64,000 bases of DNA from Jiangella endophytica (GCF_003427025.1 NZ_QVAI01000001.1:1-64000), one strand, 5' to 3'; counted from the stretch's first letter, positions 1-9,479 are shown. Made by a program: numbers and translations. Notes: a model not told the origin generated them from the sequence alone.

Positions 1-223
1 CCCGCCCCCGCCGCCGGAGACGCCCGGCAACCCGCCGAGCGACCCGCCCAGCGACGACGACGACAACGGCGGCGGTAACGGTGGCGGTGGCGACGACCTC
101 GCCGACACCGGCAACGGCACCTCCGCACTGCTCCTGCTCGCCGGCGCACTCCTCATCATCACCGGCGGCACCGCCCTCGCGGTCACCCGCCGCCGCACCG
201 GAACAGGAGGCCTGACCGGCTGA
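1..223 (+). CDS. 3' end of a sortase-anchored cell-surface protein (partial)
   Basis: Only the last 73 residues are in the window, reading from base 2; the start lies upstream. A Pro-rich stretch, then an Asp/Asn/Gly linker, leads into the sortase motif LADTG, a hydrophobic helix (about 20 residues rich in Leu, Ile, Ala) and a positively charged TRRRTG tail. This is the standard tripartite cell-wall sorting signal. LAxTG rather than LPxTG is the form used by class E sortases of high-GC actinobacteria. The protein would be exported and linked to peptidoglycan. The function of the missing N-terminal part cannot be judged. A strong hairpin terminator follows. Confidence 0.85.
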   Translation, partial: PPPPPETPGNPPSDPPSDDDDNGGGNGGGGDDLADTGNGTSALLLLAGALLIITGGTALAVTRRRTGTGGLTG

Positions 224-278
224 CGGGGGAACCGCGGGGCCGGCTCCGGCCGGTCCCGCGGGCCGACGTTGCGAAGGG

Positions 279-312
279 CCCGGCCGCCGACGACCTCGGC
301 GGCCGGGTCTTT
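279..312 (+). terminator. Intrinsic terminator after the surface-protein gene
   Basis: A perfect 12-bp inverted repeat (279-290 with 296-307, all G/C except one pair) encloses a 5-base loop and is followed by TCTTT. It sits 55 bases after the stop codon of the LADTG protein and should end its transcript. Confidence 0.8.
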
Positions 313-539
313 CGCGCGCTTGGCGAAGGCCGGCTCTGTCGAGCGCCCGCCGGCGACGACACTGGGGCGCGTGCGGCATTGGCTCTTGTGCGCTTGCGGG
401 CGTTCGCGCGGGTGTCGGCGGAGTCCGGGCCTTTCGCGCGCTCGCGTGCGGGCGAACCCGCCCGGCTGGGTGGGTCACCCACCCCTATGGGCGGGCACCG
501 ACAAGCGCCGAACCGCCGAACGCCGAACCGCCGAGACGC
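313..539. other. Non-coding spacer, no gene seen
   Basis: Between the terminator and the 3' end of the sigma-factor gene I see no convincing gene. There is a short imperfect direct repeat built on GAACCGCCGAACGCC near 505-535, immediately downstream of the leftward sigma gene. It may be part of its transcript end, but no clean hairpin with a U-run is visible. Confidence 0.4.
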
Positions 540-1097
540 TCAGGCGTCGACCGTCGTGGCGGCCTCGAGGTAGGCGGCGCGCAGCGCTTTCCGGGCCCGC
601 GCCGCCAGGCTGGAGACCGCGTTCGGCGTCATCGCGAGCCGGGTGCCCAGCTCAGAGGGCGAATACCGCTCGACGTCGACCAGCCAGAGCACGTGCCGCC
701 AGCGGGCCGGCAGGCTGGCCAGCGCGGCCGCCACTCGGCTCGCGTCGCCGGGTTCGCCGGGGCGGCCGAGCAGCGCGTCCCAGGCGGCCGGGTCCTGGAC
801 GGCGACGGTGCGGCCGCGGGCGGTCGAGTGCCGGTAGGCCAGCCGCTTCACCGTCGACAACACGTAGCCGGGGAACGACGAGCGCGGCCCACGTCCGGCC
901 CGGACCGCGTTCAGCACGAGGCAGAACGTCTCCTGGACCAGGTCGTCGGCGGTGTGCCGGTCGCGCACGATGTGCTGGGCCGCTCGGTGGGCCATCGGCG
1001 CGGTCTTCTCGTAGAGGATCCCGAAGGCGTCGTCGTCGCCGTCGTGGGCCCGGTCCAGCAGGATCGCGAACTCCTGGTGATCCCACTCTTCGGTCAT
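540..1097 (-). CDS. ECF-type RNA polymerase sigma factor
   Basis: 185 residues starting MTEEWDHQEF. Region 2 contains the core-binding helix DDLVQETFCLVLNAV; region 4 at the C-terminus reads LPARWRHVLWLVDVERYSPSELGTRL as two short helices followed by a recognition helix (MTPNAVSSLAARARKAL). It would direct RNA polymerase to a small set of promoters. The reading frame is open further upstream, but the extra residues do not resemble a sigma factor, so the ATG at 1097 was chosen despite a weak ribosome site. No anti-sigma gene is next to it on either side, so how it is held inactive is not visible here. Confidence 0.85.
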   Translation of the reverse strand: MTEEWDHQEFAILLDRAHDGDDDAFGILYEKTAPMAHRAAQHIVRDRHTADDLVQETFCLVLNAVRAGRGPRSSFPGYVLSTVKRLAYRHSTARGRTVAVQDPAAWDALLGRPGEPGDASRVAAALASLPARWRHVLWLVDVERYSPSELGTRLAMTPNAVSSLAARARKALRAAYLEAATTVDA

Positions 1098-1364
1098 GAC
1101 AAAGAACCTGGAGGCAGCGGGGGTTCCCGCGCGTCGGCACTCCCCGCAGATCTTGCTACGGGGAAACACGATGATGCGACGAATCACCGCAAAAACCACG
1201 CCATCTTCTGCTTCCGTGGGTCTGGTCGCGAGGGGGCTCACGCACGGGCCGGGATGGTTGAGGGACAAGTGCTGCCAGGGCAACCCGGATCCCTCGACCA
1301 TCCATCGCCATCGACAGTCGCGCCCTCGCCCACCCACAGATGTGTCAGGAAGCCCGCAACCAGC

Positions 1365-3872
1365 TCAGGGGGCGGGCGGCAGGATCGCCAGCGCCCGGGC
1401 CACCGTGACGGCCTCGTAGCGGTCGGCAGCGCCGAGCTTGCGGTAGAGCGAGCGCGCCGTCGTCTTCAGCGTGTTGCCGGAGATGTACATCGACTTGGCG
1501 ATCTCGCTGAGGGTGTCCGGGCCGTCCAGCGACAGCAGCACCTCGGTCTCGCGTTCGGACAGCGTGGGCGCGCCGCCGGTGTTGGCCCGGTGCAGCGCGG
1601 CCAGCTCGACCGCCAGCGTGCTCAGCGGCCCCGACGGAGGCAGCGGCAGGTCGCCGGTGGTCAGCGCCGTCCGCAGCGCCGGCGGCAGCAGCAGCGGCCG
1701 CCGGGAGCCGGTGCGCTCGACCAGAGCGAGCAGCTGGTGGAGGTCGCCGTCGGCGGTGACGCCGCGTTGCAGGGCGCTCTCGACGTGCAGGGCGTAGACG
1801 TCGGCGCGGACGGTCAGCGGGACGGCACCGAGGTCGCCCAGCGCCGCCAGCTCACGGCCGGCCGTCAGCGGGTCGTCGGCGGCCAGCAGCGCCCGGGCCC
1901 GCGCGACGGTGAGCAGCGCGACGTGCCGGGGCGGAGCGACCGCGGTCTCGAGCACGTCCGTCGCGGCCTTCGGGTCGTCGCGGGCCAGCAGGGCGTACGC
2001 GCGGGCGATCGTCGCGAGCAGGCGGTTGAACGGGAGCCGGTTGGTGTCGTAGTCGTCGCCGGTGAGCAGTTCGGCGTGTCCGGCGGCGGTGCGGTCGCCG
2101 GCCAGCAGGGCGAGCACCGCCCACGCGACCGCCAGCCGGCCGGCCGGCGGCACGGCGTCGCGGTCGACTCGGCGCTGCGCCCGGTGCAGCCGTTCGGCCA
2201 CCCCGGCGGTGCGCCCGTGCTCGAGGTCGAGCGCACCGCGGGTGAGATGCACGTGGTCGGTGAACTGGTTGTCGGCCCAGCCGTGCCGCCGCGCGATCTC
2301 CGCCGCCGACCGCGACTGCCGGGCCGCGCCGGCGAGGTCGCCGCGCAGCAGCGAGGTGTACGAGCGCAGCGCCTCGCTGTTGGCCTCGTGCCAGGCGATG
2401 CCGTGGTGCCGGGCCTGCGTGGCGGTGTGGCCGAGGATGGTCTCGGCGGCGTCGAGGTCGCCGGCGGCCAGCCGGTTGGCGCCGGTCTGCCAGTCGAAGT
2501 AGACGACGCGGTCGAGGTGCTCGCGCAGCTCGCCGTCGGTGGCGGCGTCGATCAGCGCGCGGCCGCGCCGCTCGACGGCGAACGCGGCGGCGGAGTCGCC
2601 GCGCGCCCGGGCCAGCACCATCTGGAAGCACCGGATGGTCAGCAGCGTGCCGCTCAGCGTGTGCTGGTCGACCAGCCGGTCGGCCTGGGCCACCCGGCGG
2701 GCGAACGTGTCGAGGTCGGGCGGCGGCGCGACCGCGGAGATGGCCGCCAGCAGCAGGAGCACCGGGTCGGCGTCGATGACGTCGTCGGGCAGCGTGTTCA
2801 CCGCCGGTAGCAGGTCGTCGAACTGGCCGCGGGCGACAGCCGGCTCCCAGCTGGCCCGCACCACGCTGCCGGCGGTCGCCTTGTCCAGCGAGGAGTCGAC
2901 CACCAGCGGCAGCGCGTCGGTCGTGCGGCCGCGGGAGACCAGCAGGCGGACGGCCCGGGTCACCAGGTCGGTGCGCCGGCCCGGTTGCTCGAGGTCGAGC
3001 TGCGCGAGCAGGCAGCGGCGCACCGGCAGCGGCAGCCGCCAGTGGCCGTCGTCGGAGGCGGGCACCAGCCGGCCGGCCGTGACCCATCGGTCGATCAGCG
3101 TGGCCGCGTAGGCCGGCAGCGCCTGGTCCTCCAGCAGCAGCGCCAGCACGGTCGCGTCGAACCGAGGAGCGGCGGCGGCGTCGGTGAGCAGGGCACGGTC
3201 GGCGGGGCCGAGGTCGCCGAGCACCTCGATGCGGACGAAGCGGTCGATCAGGTCGTGCAGCTTGCGCTCGGACAGCGTGGCGTCGGGCCGCCGGGTGCGC
3301 AGCCACGCGACCACCAGGGCCGGCCAGCCGTCCGCGGCCTGGTCCAGGTCGGCGAGGTCGTCGGCGGACAGCGCGACCCGGAACCGGGTGGCCAGCTGCT
3401 GGACCTCGGAGGCGTCGAACAGCAGATCCGCCAGCCCGACGAGCTGAATGGTGCCGTCGAGCATCCGGTCGGCCGTCACCCAGCCGGGGAGTGTCCGGGT
3501 GCTCAGCAGCAGCCGGGTGTCGTGGTCGCGTACGGATCGCAGTGCCGCACGCACGCCCTCGCCGTCGGGTCTGACGACGTCGTCGAGCAGGATCGTCGGC
3601 GGGTCGGCGGCGTCGTCGGTGATCGCGTGAGCCAGGATGTCGTCGACGACCGCGCCGAGGTCGTCGACGCCGTCCGAATCGACCCGCGCCACGCGGCCCG
3701 GACCGAGCCGGCGGGCGACGTCGTCGAGCAACAATGACTTGCCCAGCCCGGGCGGGCCCTGGACGACGACGATGGGTGCGGCATCGCGCCTGGTCAGTGG
3801 CTCGCTCAGGCGTGGCCGGGACAGGATGGGGCGTGGCCCCGCCCGCCGGCGGTCGCGCTCGGCACCCTGCAT
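1365..3872 (-). CDS. Large ATP-dependent LuxR-family regulator (MalT/LAL type)
   Basis: 835 residues. A P-loop GPPGLGKS lies at about residues 39-46 and a Walker-B-like TILLDDVV follows about 80 residues later, within a STAND-type ATPase. A long helical, TPR-like middle follows, and a C-terminal LuxR helix-turn-helix reads LSERETEVLLSL..SEIAKSMYISGNTLKTTARSLYRKLGA. This architecture belongs to MalT-like signal-dependent activators, where an inducer and ATP drive oligomerisation. The ATG at 3872 is preceded by GGGGAGG at ideal distance, which fixes the start over longer options. It is divergent from another giant LuxR gene 196 bp away. Its target genes are not evident. Confidence 0.85.
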   Translation of the reverse strand: MQGAERDRRRAGPRPILSRPRLSEPLTRRDAAPIVVVQGPPGLGKSLLLDDVARRLGPGRVARVDSDGVDDLGAVVDDILAHAITDDAADPPTILLDDVVRPDGEGVRAALRSVRDHDTRLLLSTRTLPGWVTADRMLDGTIQLVGLADLLFDASEVQQLATRFRVALSADDLADLDQAADGWPALVVAWLRTRRPDATLSERKLHDLIDRFVRIEVLGDLGPADRALLTDAAAAPRFDATVLALLLEDQALPAYAATLIDRWVTAGRLVPASDDGHWRLPLPVRRCLLAQLDLEQPGRRTDLVTRAVRLLVSRGRTTDALPLVVDSSLDKATAGSVVRASWEPAVARGQFDDLLPAVNTLPDDVIDADPVLLLLAAISAVAPPPDLDTFARRVAQADRLVDQHTLSGTLLTIRCFQMVLARARGDSAAAFAVERRGRALIDAATDGELREHLDRVVYFDWQTGANRLAAGDLDAAETILGHTATQARHHGIAWHEANSEALRSYTSLLRGDLAGAARQSRSAAEIARRHGWADNQFTDHVHLTRGALDLEHGRTAGVAERLHRAQRRVDRDAVPPAGRLAVAWAVLALLAGDRTAAGHAELLTGDDYDTNRLPFNRLLATIARAYALLARDDPKAATDVLETAVAPPRHVALLTVARARALLAADDPLTAGRELAALGDLGAVPLTVRADVYALHVESALQRGVTADGDLHQLLALVERTGSRRPLLLPPALRTALTTGDLPLPPSGPLSTLAVELAALHRANTGGAPTLSERETEVLLSLDGPDTLSEIAKSMYISGNTLKTTARSLYRKLGAADRYEAVTVARALAILPPAP

Positions 3873-4068
3873 CGCACAGCCTCCCCCTGTCTCCCACCCG
3901 AAGACGATCTTAGACTCACCCCCTCCCTCACCCCACGATCCACCCCGGCTCACCCGTCAGCAGTGTCGGCTTCTGCCGTCATGAGGGGGTGCCGGACCGC
4001 GATGCTTGGGAGTGAAGATCGCGATGGGGGGCCCGGCGATGGGGTTGGTCGCAGGGTGAGGGGAACGG

Positions 4069-6834
4069 GTGGAGAAGGAAGTACGCGACGCGTTGATCGG
4101 TCGCGACAGTGAACAGACCAGGATCCGGGAAGTCCTGCTGAGGTTGGCGGCCGACGAGGGGGGCGCGGTCGTCGTGGAGGGCGCCGACGGCGTCGGCAAG
4201 AGCGCGCTCGTGCGCGCCGTGTCCGACGACGCTCGCGCCGGACGCCTGACCGGACTCGACGAGGTGACGGTGTCGGCGGTGGTGGCCGCCGACTCCGAGC
4301 GCGGCTGGCCGTTCTCGGGGCTGCACCTCGTGCTGTCCGCTGTCGTCGGCTCGTTGGAGCCTGAGCAACAGCGCCAGGCGGCGCGGCTCGTCGACGAGCT
4401 CACCACGCAGCTGGACCAGACGGCGTCGGCCTACGAGATCGCCGTCCAGGTGCAGCCGCTGGTGAGCCGCGTCCGGCGGCCGCTGGTGATCGTCATCGAC
4501 GACGCACACCGCCTCGACCCCCAGTCGCTGGAGGTGGTCGGCTTCGTGGCCCGCCGGGTCGGGACGTCGCCGCTGGTGTTCCTGGTGGTCGTCGACACCG
4601 CCGAGCGGGTGCCGCCGCTGCTGGGGCTGCCGTTGATCCGCCTCGGCGAGCTGCCGGCCACCGAGTCGACCGAACTGGTCCGTCGCGCGGCCGGGTCGCA
4701 TACCCTGCACAGCGTCGCCGCCCGCATCGCCACCCGGGTGGGCGGCAACCCGCGCGCTCTGCTCGACGTCGTCGGCCGCATCCCGGACGTGCAGCTGCTC
4801 GGGCAGGTCGAGCTGGACCGGCACCTGCCGCACTCGCCGGTGCTGGAGGCGCTGCAGCTGCCCGAGCTGGGCTCGCTCGACGACGACCAGCGGTTCGCGC
4901 TGCTGGTCGCGACCGGCAGCGAGGACCACCGGCTGGCTCCCGTCCTGAACGCGCTCGGCTCGCCGGACGCGCCGCACGTCGCCTGGCTCTTCGCCGAACA
5001 CATGAATCGTTCTGACGGGACGTTCACGCTGAAGCGCCCGGCCGTCCGCTCGATCATCTGGCAGGCCGCCACCATGGCCGAGCGCGACGCGGCCCACCAG
5101 GCGCTGGCCGCGGCGTACGCCGACTCCGACTCGGGCCGGCAGCTCTGGCACCTGGCGCAGACCCGGCACGATCACGACGACGAGCTGGCGACGCGGCTGG
5201 AGCGGGTCGCCGCCGAGTCGCTGGTTCGCGGCGAGGTGGAGCGGTCGCTGGCGTTCGCCCGCGAGGCGGTCCGGCTCACGTCCAAGCCCGGCGAGCGGAT
5301 CGGGCGGCTGCTGCAGGCCGGTCGGTTCGCCGTCCTCGCCGGCCGGCTGGACGAGGCGGTGCACATCGCTCGCGAGCGGTTCCGGCTCGACACCACGCCC
5401 GAGCAGCGGGCCGACTTCGCGCTGCTCGAGGTGCGCGCCCGCAACCTGCTCGACGGCGAGGTCGCGACCGGTCTGGTCAGCCGGCACGTCGAGGAGGTCG
5501 CGCCGATCGATCCCGCCCGGGCCGCCGCGCTCGACCTCGCGGCCGCGCACGGGCTGGCCGGCCGCATGGAGCAGGCCGAGGCGGCGCGTTTCCTGGCCCT
5601 GGCGGAGCGGTTCATCGACGACTTCGACGCCGCCACCCACGCCGCACACCGGCGCACGGCCGCGTTGCTCGCCTCCGTCAGCGGCGAGCTGGACCGGGCG
5701 GTGGAGCTGGCCGAGGCCGGTGCCGCCGGCGCCGGTGACCTGTTCGGCGAGGCCGAGTCCAACCTGCTGCACGCGACCGTGCTGGTCCGCGCCGAGCGTT
5801 ACGGCGAGGCGCGGCGGCTGCTGCGGGCCGTCACCAGCGGTCAGTTCGGCGACTCGCCGCTGCTGCTGCGGGCCGCCTTGGCCGGGCTGGTCCAACTGGA
5901 GCTGCGGGCCGGCCGGCTGCGCGAGGCCGCCGCGGCCGCGGCCGCCTGGGACCGCGTCGACGCCGACAGCGCCCACCGCGCGCTGGTACCGGCCTACATG
6001 ATCCGGGCCAACGCCTACCTGGGCGAGGACGAGGCCGCCTGGGACCGCCGCCGTCAGTCCATCGAGGGGTCGCGGCGGCACGGCGACTCGTGGGCGACCG
6101 CCGTCATGCAGTCCGAGACTGGCGCGTTCCTCCTGCTGCTCGGACGGTTCGACGAGGCGATGTCGGTGCTCGACCACGCCCGGCGGCACGCTTTGGAGCA
6201 CGCCGACCCGTCCATCCTCGCCGTCGAGCCCGACTACGTCGAGGCCTGCGCGCGCAGCGGCGAGCTGGGCCGGGCCCGGGCCGCGCTGGCCGAGTTCGAA
6301 CTGCGCGCCGGCCGGGTGCCCACGGCGTGGGCGCGGCACACCGTCGCCCGCTGCCGCGCACTGGTCAGCGAGGGCGAGGAGGCGCTGACGCTGTTCAGCG
6401 TGGCGGTCGAGACCGCCACCGACACGGTGTCGCCGGTCGAACAGGCCCGCACGCTGCTCTGTTACGGCGAGCGGTTGCGGCGGCTGGGCCGCCGCACCGA
6501 CGCCCGGTCGTGGCTGCAGCGCACCGTCGTGCTGGCGCAGGAGAGCGGCGCCATCGCATTGGCCGGCCGGGCCGGTCAGGAACTCGGCGCGTCGGGCGGG
6601 CCGGTGACGCCGACCACCCGGCTGGCCGACCTCACCGACGCGGAGCAGCGCATCGCCACGCTGGTCGCCAGCGGCCGGCGCAATCGCGAGATCGCCGCCG
6701 AACTGTTCGTCTCGGTCCGCACCGTCGAGGCACACCTGGGCCGCATCTTCCGCAAGCTCGGCATCCGCTCGCGCACCGAGCTGACCGGCATCGTCGTCAC
6801 CGGCATCGACGACGACGGCAGCGGGCCGGGCTGA
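4069..6834 (+). CDS. Large ATP-dependent LuxR-family regulator (LAL)
   Basis: 921 residues from a GTG codon preceded by GAGGGGA. An AAA-type module starts at once: P-loop EGADGVGKSALV at about 38-48 and Walker B PLVIVIDDAHRLD near 140-152. The middle 500 residues are Ala/Arg/Glu-rich helical repeats resembling TPRs. The C-terminal helix-turn-helix reads LTDAEQRIATLVASGRRNREIAAELFVSVRTVEAHLGRIFRKLGI, a textbook LuxR/GerE domain. It differs in sequence from the divergent MalT-like neighbour, so the pair is not a recent duplication. Probably a transcriptional activator responding to a small molecule; no enzyme gene is beside it to suggest which. Confidence 0.88.
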   Translation: MEKEVRDALIGRDSEQTRIREVLLRLAADEGGAVVVEGADGVGKSALVRAVSDDARAGRLTGLDEVTVSAVVAADSERGWPFSGLHLVLSAVVGSLEPEQQRQAARLVDELTTQLDQTASAYEIAVQVQPLVSRVRRPLVIVIDDAHRLDPQSLEVVGFVARRVGTSPLVFLVVVDTAERVPPLLGLPLIRLGELPATESTELVRRAAGSHTLHSVAARIATRVGGNPRALLDVVGRIPDVQLLGQVELDRHLPHSPVLEALQLPELGSLDDDQRFALLVATGSEDHRLAPVLNALGSPDAPHVAWLFAEHMNRSDGTFTLKRPAVRSIIWQAATMAERDAAHQALAAAYADSDSGRQLWHLAQTRHDHDDELATRLERVAAESLVRGEVERSLAFAREAVRLTSKPGERIGRLLQAGRFAVLAGRLDEAVHIARERFRLDTTPEQRADFALLEVRARNLLDGEVATGLVSRHVEEVAPIDPARAAALDLAAAHGLAGRMEQAEAARFLALAERFIDDFDAATHAAHRRTAALLASVSGELDRAVELAEAGAAGAGDLFGEAESNLLHATVLVRAERYGEARRLLRAVTSGQFGDSPLLLRAALAGLVQLELRAGRLREAAAAAAAWDRVDADSAHRALVPAYMIRANAYLGEDEAAWDRRRQSIEGSRRHGDSWATAVMQSETGAFLLLLGRFDEAMSVLDHARRHALEHADPSILAVEPDYVEACARSGELGRARAALAEFELRAGRVPTAWARHTVARCRALVSEGEEALTLFSVAVETATDTVSPVEQARTLLCYGERLRRLGRRTDARSWLQRTVVLAQESGAIALAGRAGQELGASGGPVTPTTRLADLTDAEQRIATLVASGRRNREIAAELFVSVRTVEAHLGRIFRKLGIRSRTELTGIVVTGIDDDGSGPG

Positions 6835-6948
6835 GCCGCGAAAAAAATCCGGGATCGCCGCGTGCGGATCCGGTGCCCTGACGCCTCCTACATAGTGACG
6901 GGTGGGAGGTGCAGGGCAGGCCGGCACATCCGTTCACGGGGGAATCGG

Positions 6949-6990
6949 CACTCCGCTCCCCGCGAAGCCCCCCTTTTCGGGGGCGGAGTG
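6949..6990. terminator. Bidirectional terminator between convergent genes
   Basis: A long hairpin: CACTCCGC plus CCCCG on the left pairs with CGGGG plus GCGGAGTG on the right, 13 pairs with a single bulged T, around a C-run/T-run loop. It lies between the ends of the rightward LuxR gene and the leftward GAF/ANTAR gene. Confidence 0.7.
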
Positions 6991-7001
6991 GCCGTTCCCG
7001 A

Positions 7002-7724
7002 TCAGAGCTTCGGCGGGCTGACGTCGGCGGCGAGGTCGACGGCGCGGTCCAGGACCTGCCGGGCGATCTCGCCCAGCGCGATGTCTGCCACGTAGGCCCG
7101 CGCGCGCAGCAGCGCGAGCGCGTCGTCAGGCGACAGGCCGAGCCGCGCCACGAGGAAGCCGGTGGCCTGGTGCACCTCGGCGCGACCGGCCCAGACGCCG
7201 GTCGGCTCGGCGGCCACCTCGGCGTGGTCGAGGTCGAGCTCGTGCAGCAGCGTCATGCCGACGGCGGTCGCCAGGTGCGTGGTCAGCCCGCTCGCCGGGG
7301 CGGGATGACCGGTCCCGGTGCGGTACGCGGAGAGGACGCCGAGCACGTCACCGCAGACCGGGACCGGGACCGCGGCCACCGTCAGCGGCCCGGTCGCGCG
7401 CAGAGCCGCCTCGGCGAACAGCGGCCAGGTCCGCGCGGCGTCGCCGGCGCCGATGCCGGCGACCACCGTCCGGCCGGACCGGTACGCGTCGGCGCACGGG
7501 CCTTCGCCGAGCACGTCCTGCAGGTTCTCGACCCGCGCGATGACGTCGTCGGTGAAGCAGATGGTGAGCCGCTGCGGCTGCGTGTAGGCGAGCACGATGG
7601 CGACACCGTCAGCGCCGAGGACGGAGCGGCAGGTCTCGCCGAGCCGGTCGGCCAGCGGCGCGTCGGGACCGGCGCCGGCGACCGCCTGAGCCAGTCGCGA
7701 CGTCACCTCGGCTGGTGTGGTCAA
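7002..7724 (-). CDS. GAF and ANTAR domain regulator (first of three)
   Basis: 240 residues. A GAF-like sensor domain spans roughly residues 15-155 (DGVAIVLAY...GEGPCADAYRSG, the GPC motif typical of this actinobacterial family). A C-terminal ANTAR domain (HQATGFLVARLGLSPDDALALLRARAYV) would bind hairpins in nascent RNA and prevent termination. The best start is a TTG at 7724 with GGGAG seven bases upstream, since no ATG or GTG fits with the domain; an internal GTG six codons later is the alternative. It is the last of three consecutive leftward GAF/ANTAR genes. Confidence 0.8.
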   Translation of the reverse strand: MTTPAEVTSRLAQAVAGAGPDAPLADRLGETCRSVLGADGVAIVLAYTQPQRLTICFTDDVIARVENLQDVLGEGPCADAYRSGRTVVAGIGAGDAARTWPLFAEAALRATGPLTVAAVPVPVCGDVLGVLSAYRTGTGHPAPASGLTTHLATAVGMTLLHELDLDHAEVAAEPTGVWAGRAEVHQATGFLVARLGLSPDDALALLRARAYVADIALGEIARQVLDRAVDLAADVSPPKL

Positions 7725-7785
7725 GCTGCGGCTCCCGCGGCGGCCGGCGCGCGAGGCCGGTCGCCGGAGCACCACCCTACTGGAC

Positions 7786-8520
7786 TCACTCGCCGACTCC
7801 GTGGGCGTCGGGCAGCGCCCGGGTACGTACGACATCGGCCGCGACCTGGCTGAGCTTGATGTTGTTGTCGCGGGAGTGGCGGCGCAGCACCTCGAAGGAC
7901 TGCGCGGCGTCGAGACCGTACCGCTCCATGAGAATGCCCTGCGCGAAACCGATCTGAGACCGGGCGTCGATGGCTTCGCGCAGGGTCGACGCCCGATGAG
8001 CGCTGGCGATCGCGACGGCCGCATGCCGCAGCAGCAGCCGTGCCACCGCGACGTGCCGGTCGGCCGGCTGCTCGGGCAGCTCCCAGAACACGACGACCGC
8101 TCCGGCGTAGTGCGGCCCCAGGTCCAGCGGGAGCGCCAGCAGGCTGCGGTAGCCGAGGCCGGCGACGGCCGCGCGCCACCGCTCCCACCGCGGCTCGGTG
8201 GCGGTGTCGTCGATGCGGACCGGCGCCTGCGCGGCCAGCGCGGTGAGCGACGGTCCCTCGTCGAGCTCGACCTGGGCGCGGTCGGCCTCGTCCGCGCGGG
8301 CGGTGGTGCCGGTGGTCAGCTCGCGCCCGCCGCGAGGACGCAGCAGGGTGGCGCTCGCGGCGTCGCCGCCGACGATCTCCACGCCCTGGTGGACCATGGT
8401 GGTCACCGTCGCGTGCAGATCGGGCTGCAGGTAGAGCTGCGACGCCGCGGCGGCGAGCTGCCGGGCGAGGGCGTTGGACGTGGGCTCAGGCTCGGGGAGC
8501 GCCTCGAAGGGCATGACCAT
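7786..8520 (-). CDS. GAF and ANTAR domain regulator (second of three)
   Basis: 244 residues starting MVMPFEAL, with GAGG five bases before the first ATG; the second ATG two codons later is also possible. The GAF region (about 20-165) contains ELDEGPSLTAL in place of the more usual GPC, and a conserved LALPLDLG strand. The ANTAR domain at about 175-235 reads EAIDARSQIGFAQGILMERYGLDAAQSFEVLRRHSRDNNIKLSQVA, a strong match to the family. An RNA-binding antiterminator under control of a small ligand or redox signal is the likely role; the ligand is unknown. Confidence 0.88.
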   Translation of the reverse strand: MVMPFEALPEPEPTSNALARQLAAAASQLYLQPDLHATVTTMVHQGVEIVGGDAASATLLRPRGGRELTTGTTARADEADRAQVELDEGPSLTALAAQAPVRIDDTATEPRWERWRAAVAGLGYRSLLALPLDLGPHYAGAVVVFWELPEQPADRHVAVARLLLRHAAVAIASAHRASTLREAIDARSQIGFAQGILMERYGLDAAQSFEVLRRHSRDNNIKLSQVAADVVRTRALPDAHGVGE

Positions 8521-8633
8521 GAAGACCTCGGTGCGTCGGCCAGGTGCGGCAAAGCAGCCGCCGGCTGACGTCTTAACCAGAGACCGCCAACGTACAGAGC
8601 GGCCTCCGGAAAAGACAACTCCTGCCCGCCTGA

Positions 8634-9455
8634 CTAGGCGTTGTCGCCGCGCTCGTCGCCGTCGTCGAGGGCCGGTGTCGGCTCGGCCGCGGCACCGGGG
8701 ACGCCGGGTCGCCGCCGGAACGTCGCCGTCTGCGGCGCGGGCCGGCCGGACACCCTCGAGACCATTCGCTCGGCGACGGTGCGCAGCTTGAGGTTGTTGT
8801 TCTGCGAGTGCTTGCGCAGCAGTGCGAACGCCTCGTCGGCGGTGCACCGCTGCTGCGCCATGAGGATGCCGACGGCCTGGTCGATGACACTGCGGGTGGC
8901 GAGCGCCTGCTCGAGCTGTTCCGTCAGCTCGGTGTCGTGCGCCTGGCGCAGGGCGAGCGTCAGCGCCGTCGACGCCTGGGCGGCGAACGTCTCGGCCCGG
9001 CGCCGGTTCTGGTCGTCGAACGCCTCGGGCTGGTCGAAGTCGTAGAGGTTCATCGCGCCGATGACGTCGCCGTTCACGACCAGCGGCAGGCTCAGCGACG
9101 ACCGCACGCCCAGCGTGACGGCGTGGACGCGATACTCCGGCCAGCGCGGGTCGGACCTCTGGTCGGCGATCTCGACCACGTCGCCGGACACGAGCGTGTG
9201 CACGCACGGGCCCCAGCCGCCGGTGTACTGGCCCTCGTCGACCTGCGCGGCGCGGGGATCGCTGCTGACGACGGTGCGGGGCCGGCCGTCGTAGGTGGTG
9301 GTGATGCCGCACGACGCCGGTGGCTCGACGAGGTCGGCGGCCAGCTTCGCGAGGTCGGTGAGGAACTCCTCGACCCTGGGCGCGTTGAGCAGCAGGTTGT
9401 GCACGGCACCGAGGAGCTCGGAGAGGTCGCGGCCCGGCTGTGGCTCGTCGGTCAT
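8634..9455 (-). CDS. GAF and ANTAR domain regulator (third of three)
   Basis: 273 residues. The GAF domain (about 20-170) carries EGQYTGGWGPCVHTLVSGDVVEIAD and GAMNLYDF. The ANTAR domain (about 180-240) reads IDQAVGILMAQQRCTADEAFALLRKHSQNNNLKLRTVAERMV. A disordered Pro/Arg/Asp tail of about 35 residues follows. Its 3' end is 113 bp from the start of the second ANTAR gene. It is the most typical member of the trio, and the three are diverged enough to be old paralogues. Confidence 0.9.
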   Translation of the reverse strand: MTDEPQPGRDLSELLGAVHNLLLNAPRVEEFLTDLAKLAADLVEPPASCGITTTYDGRPRTVVSSDPRAAQVDEGQYTGGWGPCVHTLVSGDVVEIADQRSDPRWPEYRVHAVTLGVRSSLSLPLVVNGDVIGAMNLYDFDQPEAFDDQNRRRAETFAAQASTALTLALRQAHDTELTEQLEQALATRSVIDQAVGILMAQQRCTADEAFALLRKHSQNNNLKLRTVAERMVSRVSGRPAPQTATFRRRPGVPGAAAEPTPALDDGDERGDNA

Positions 9456-9479
9456 CGGTTCAGCCCCCGTGACGGGTGA

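Noticed and set aside
505-535. Short GAACCGCC repeats as a possible CRISPR or tandem-repeat locus
   Set aside because: Only two or three imperfect units, no spacers and no cas genes.
693-2810. Long rightward open frame of about 705 codons
   Set aside because: It lies antisense to the sigma-factor and MalT-like genes, is composed of low-complexity Arg/Gly/Gln/Val residues and has no domain; it is a product of high GC.
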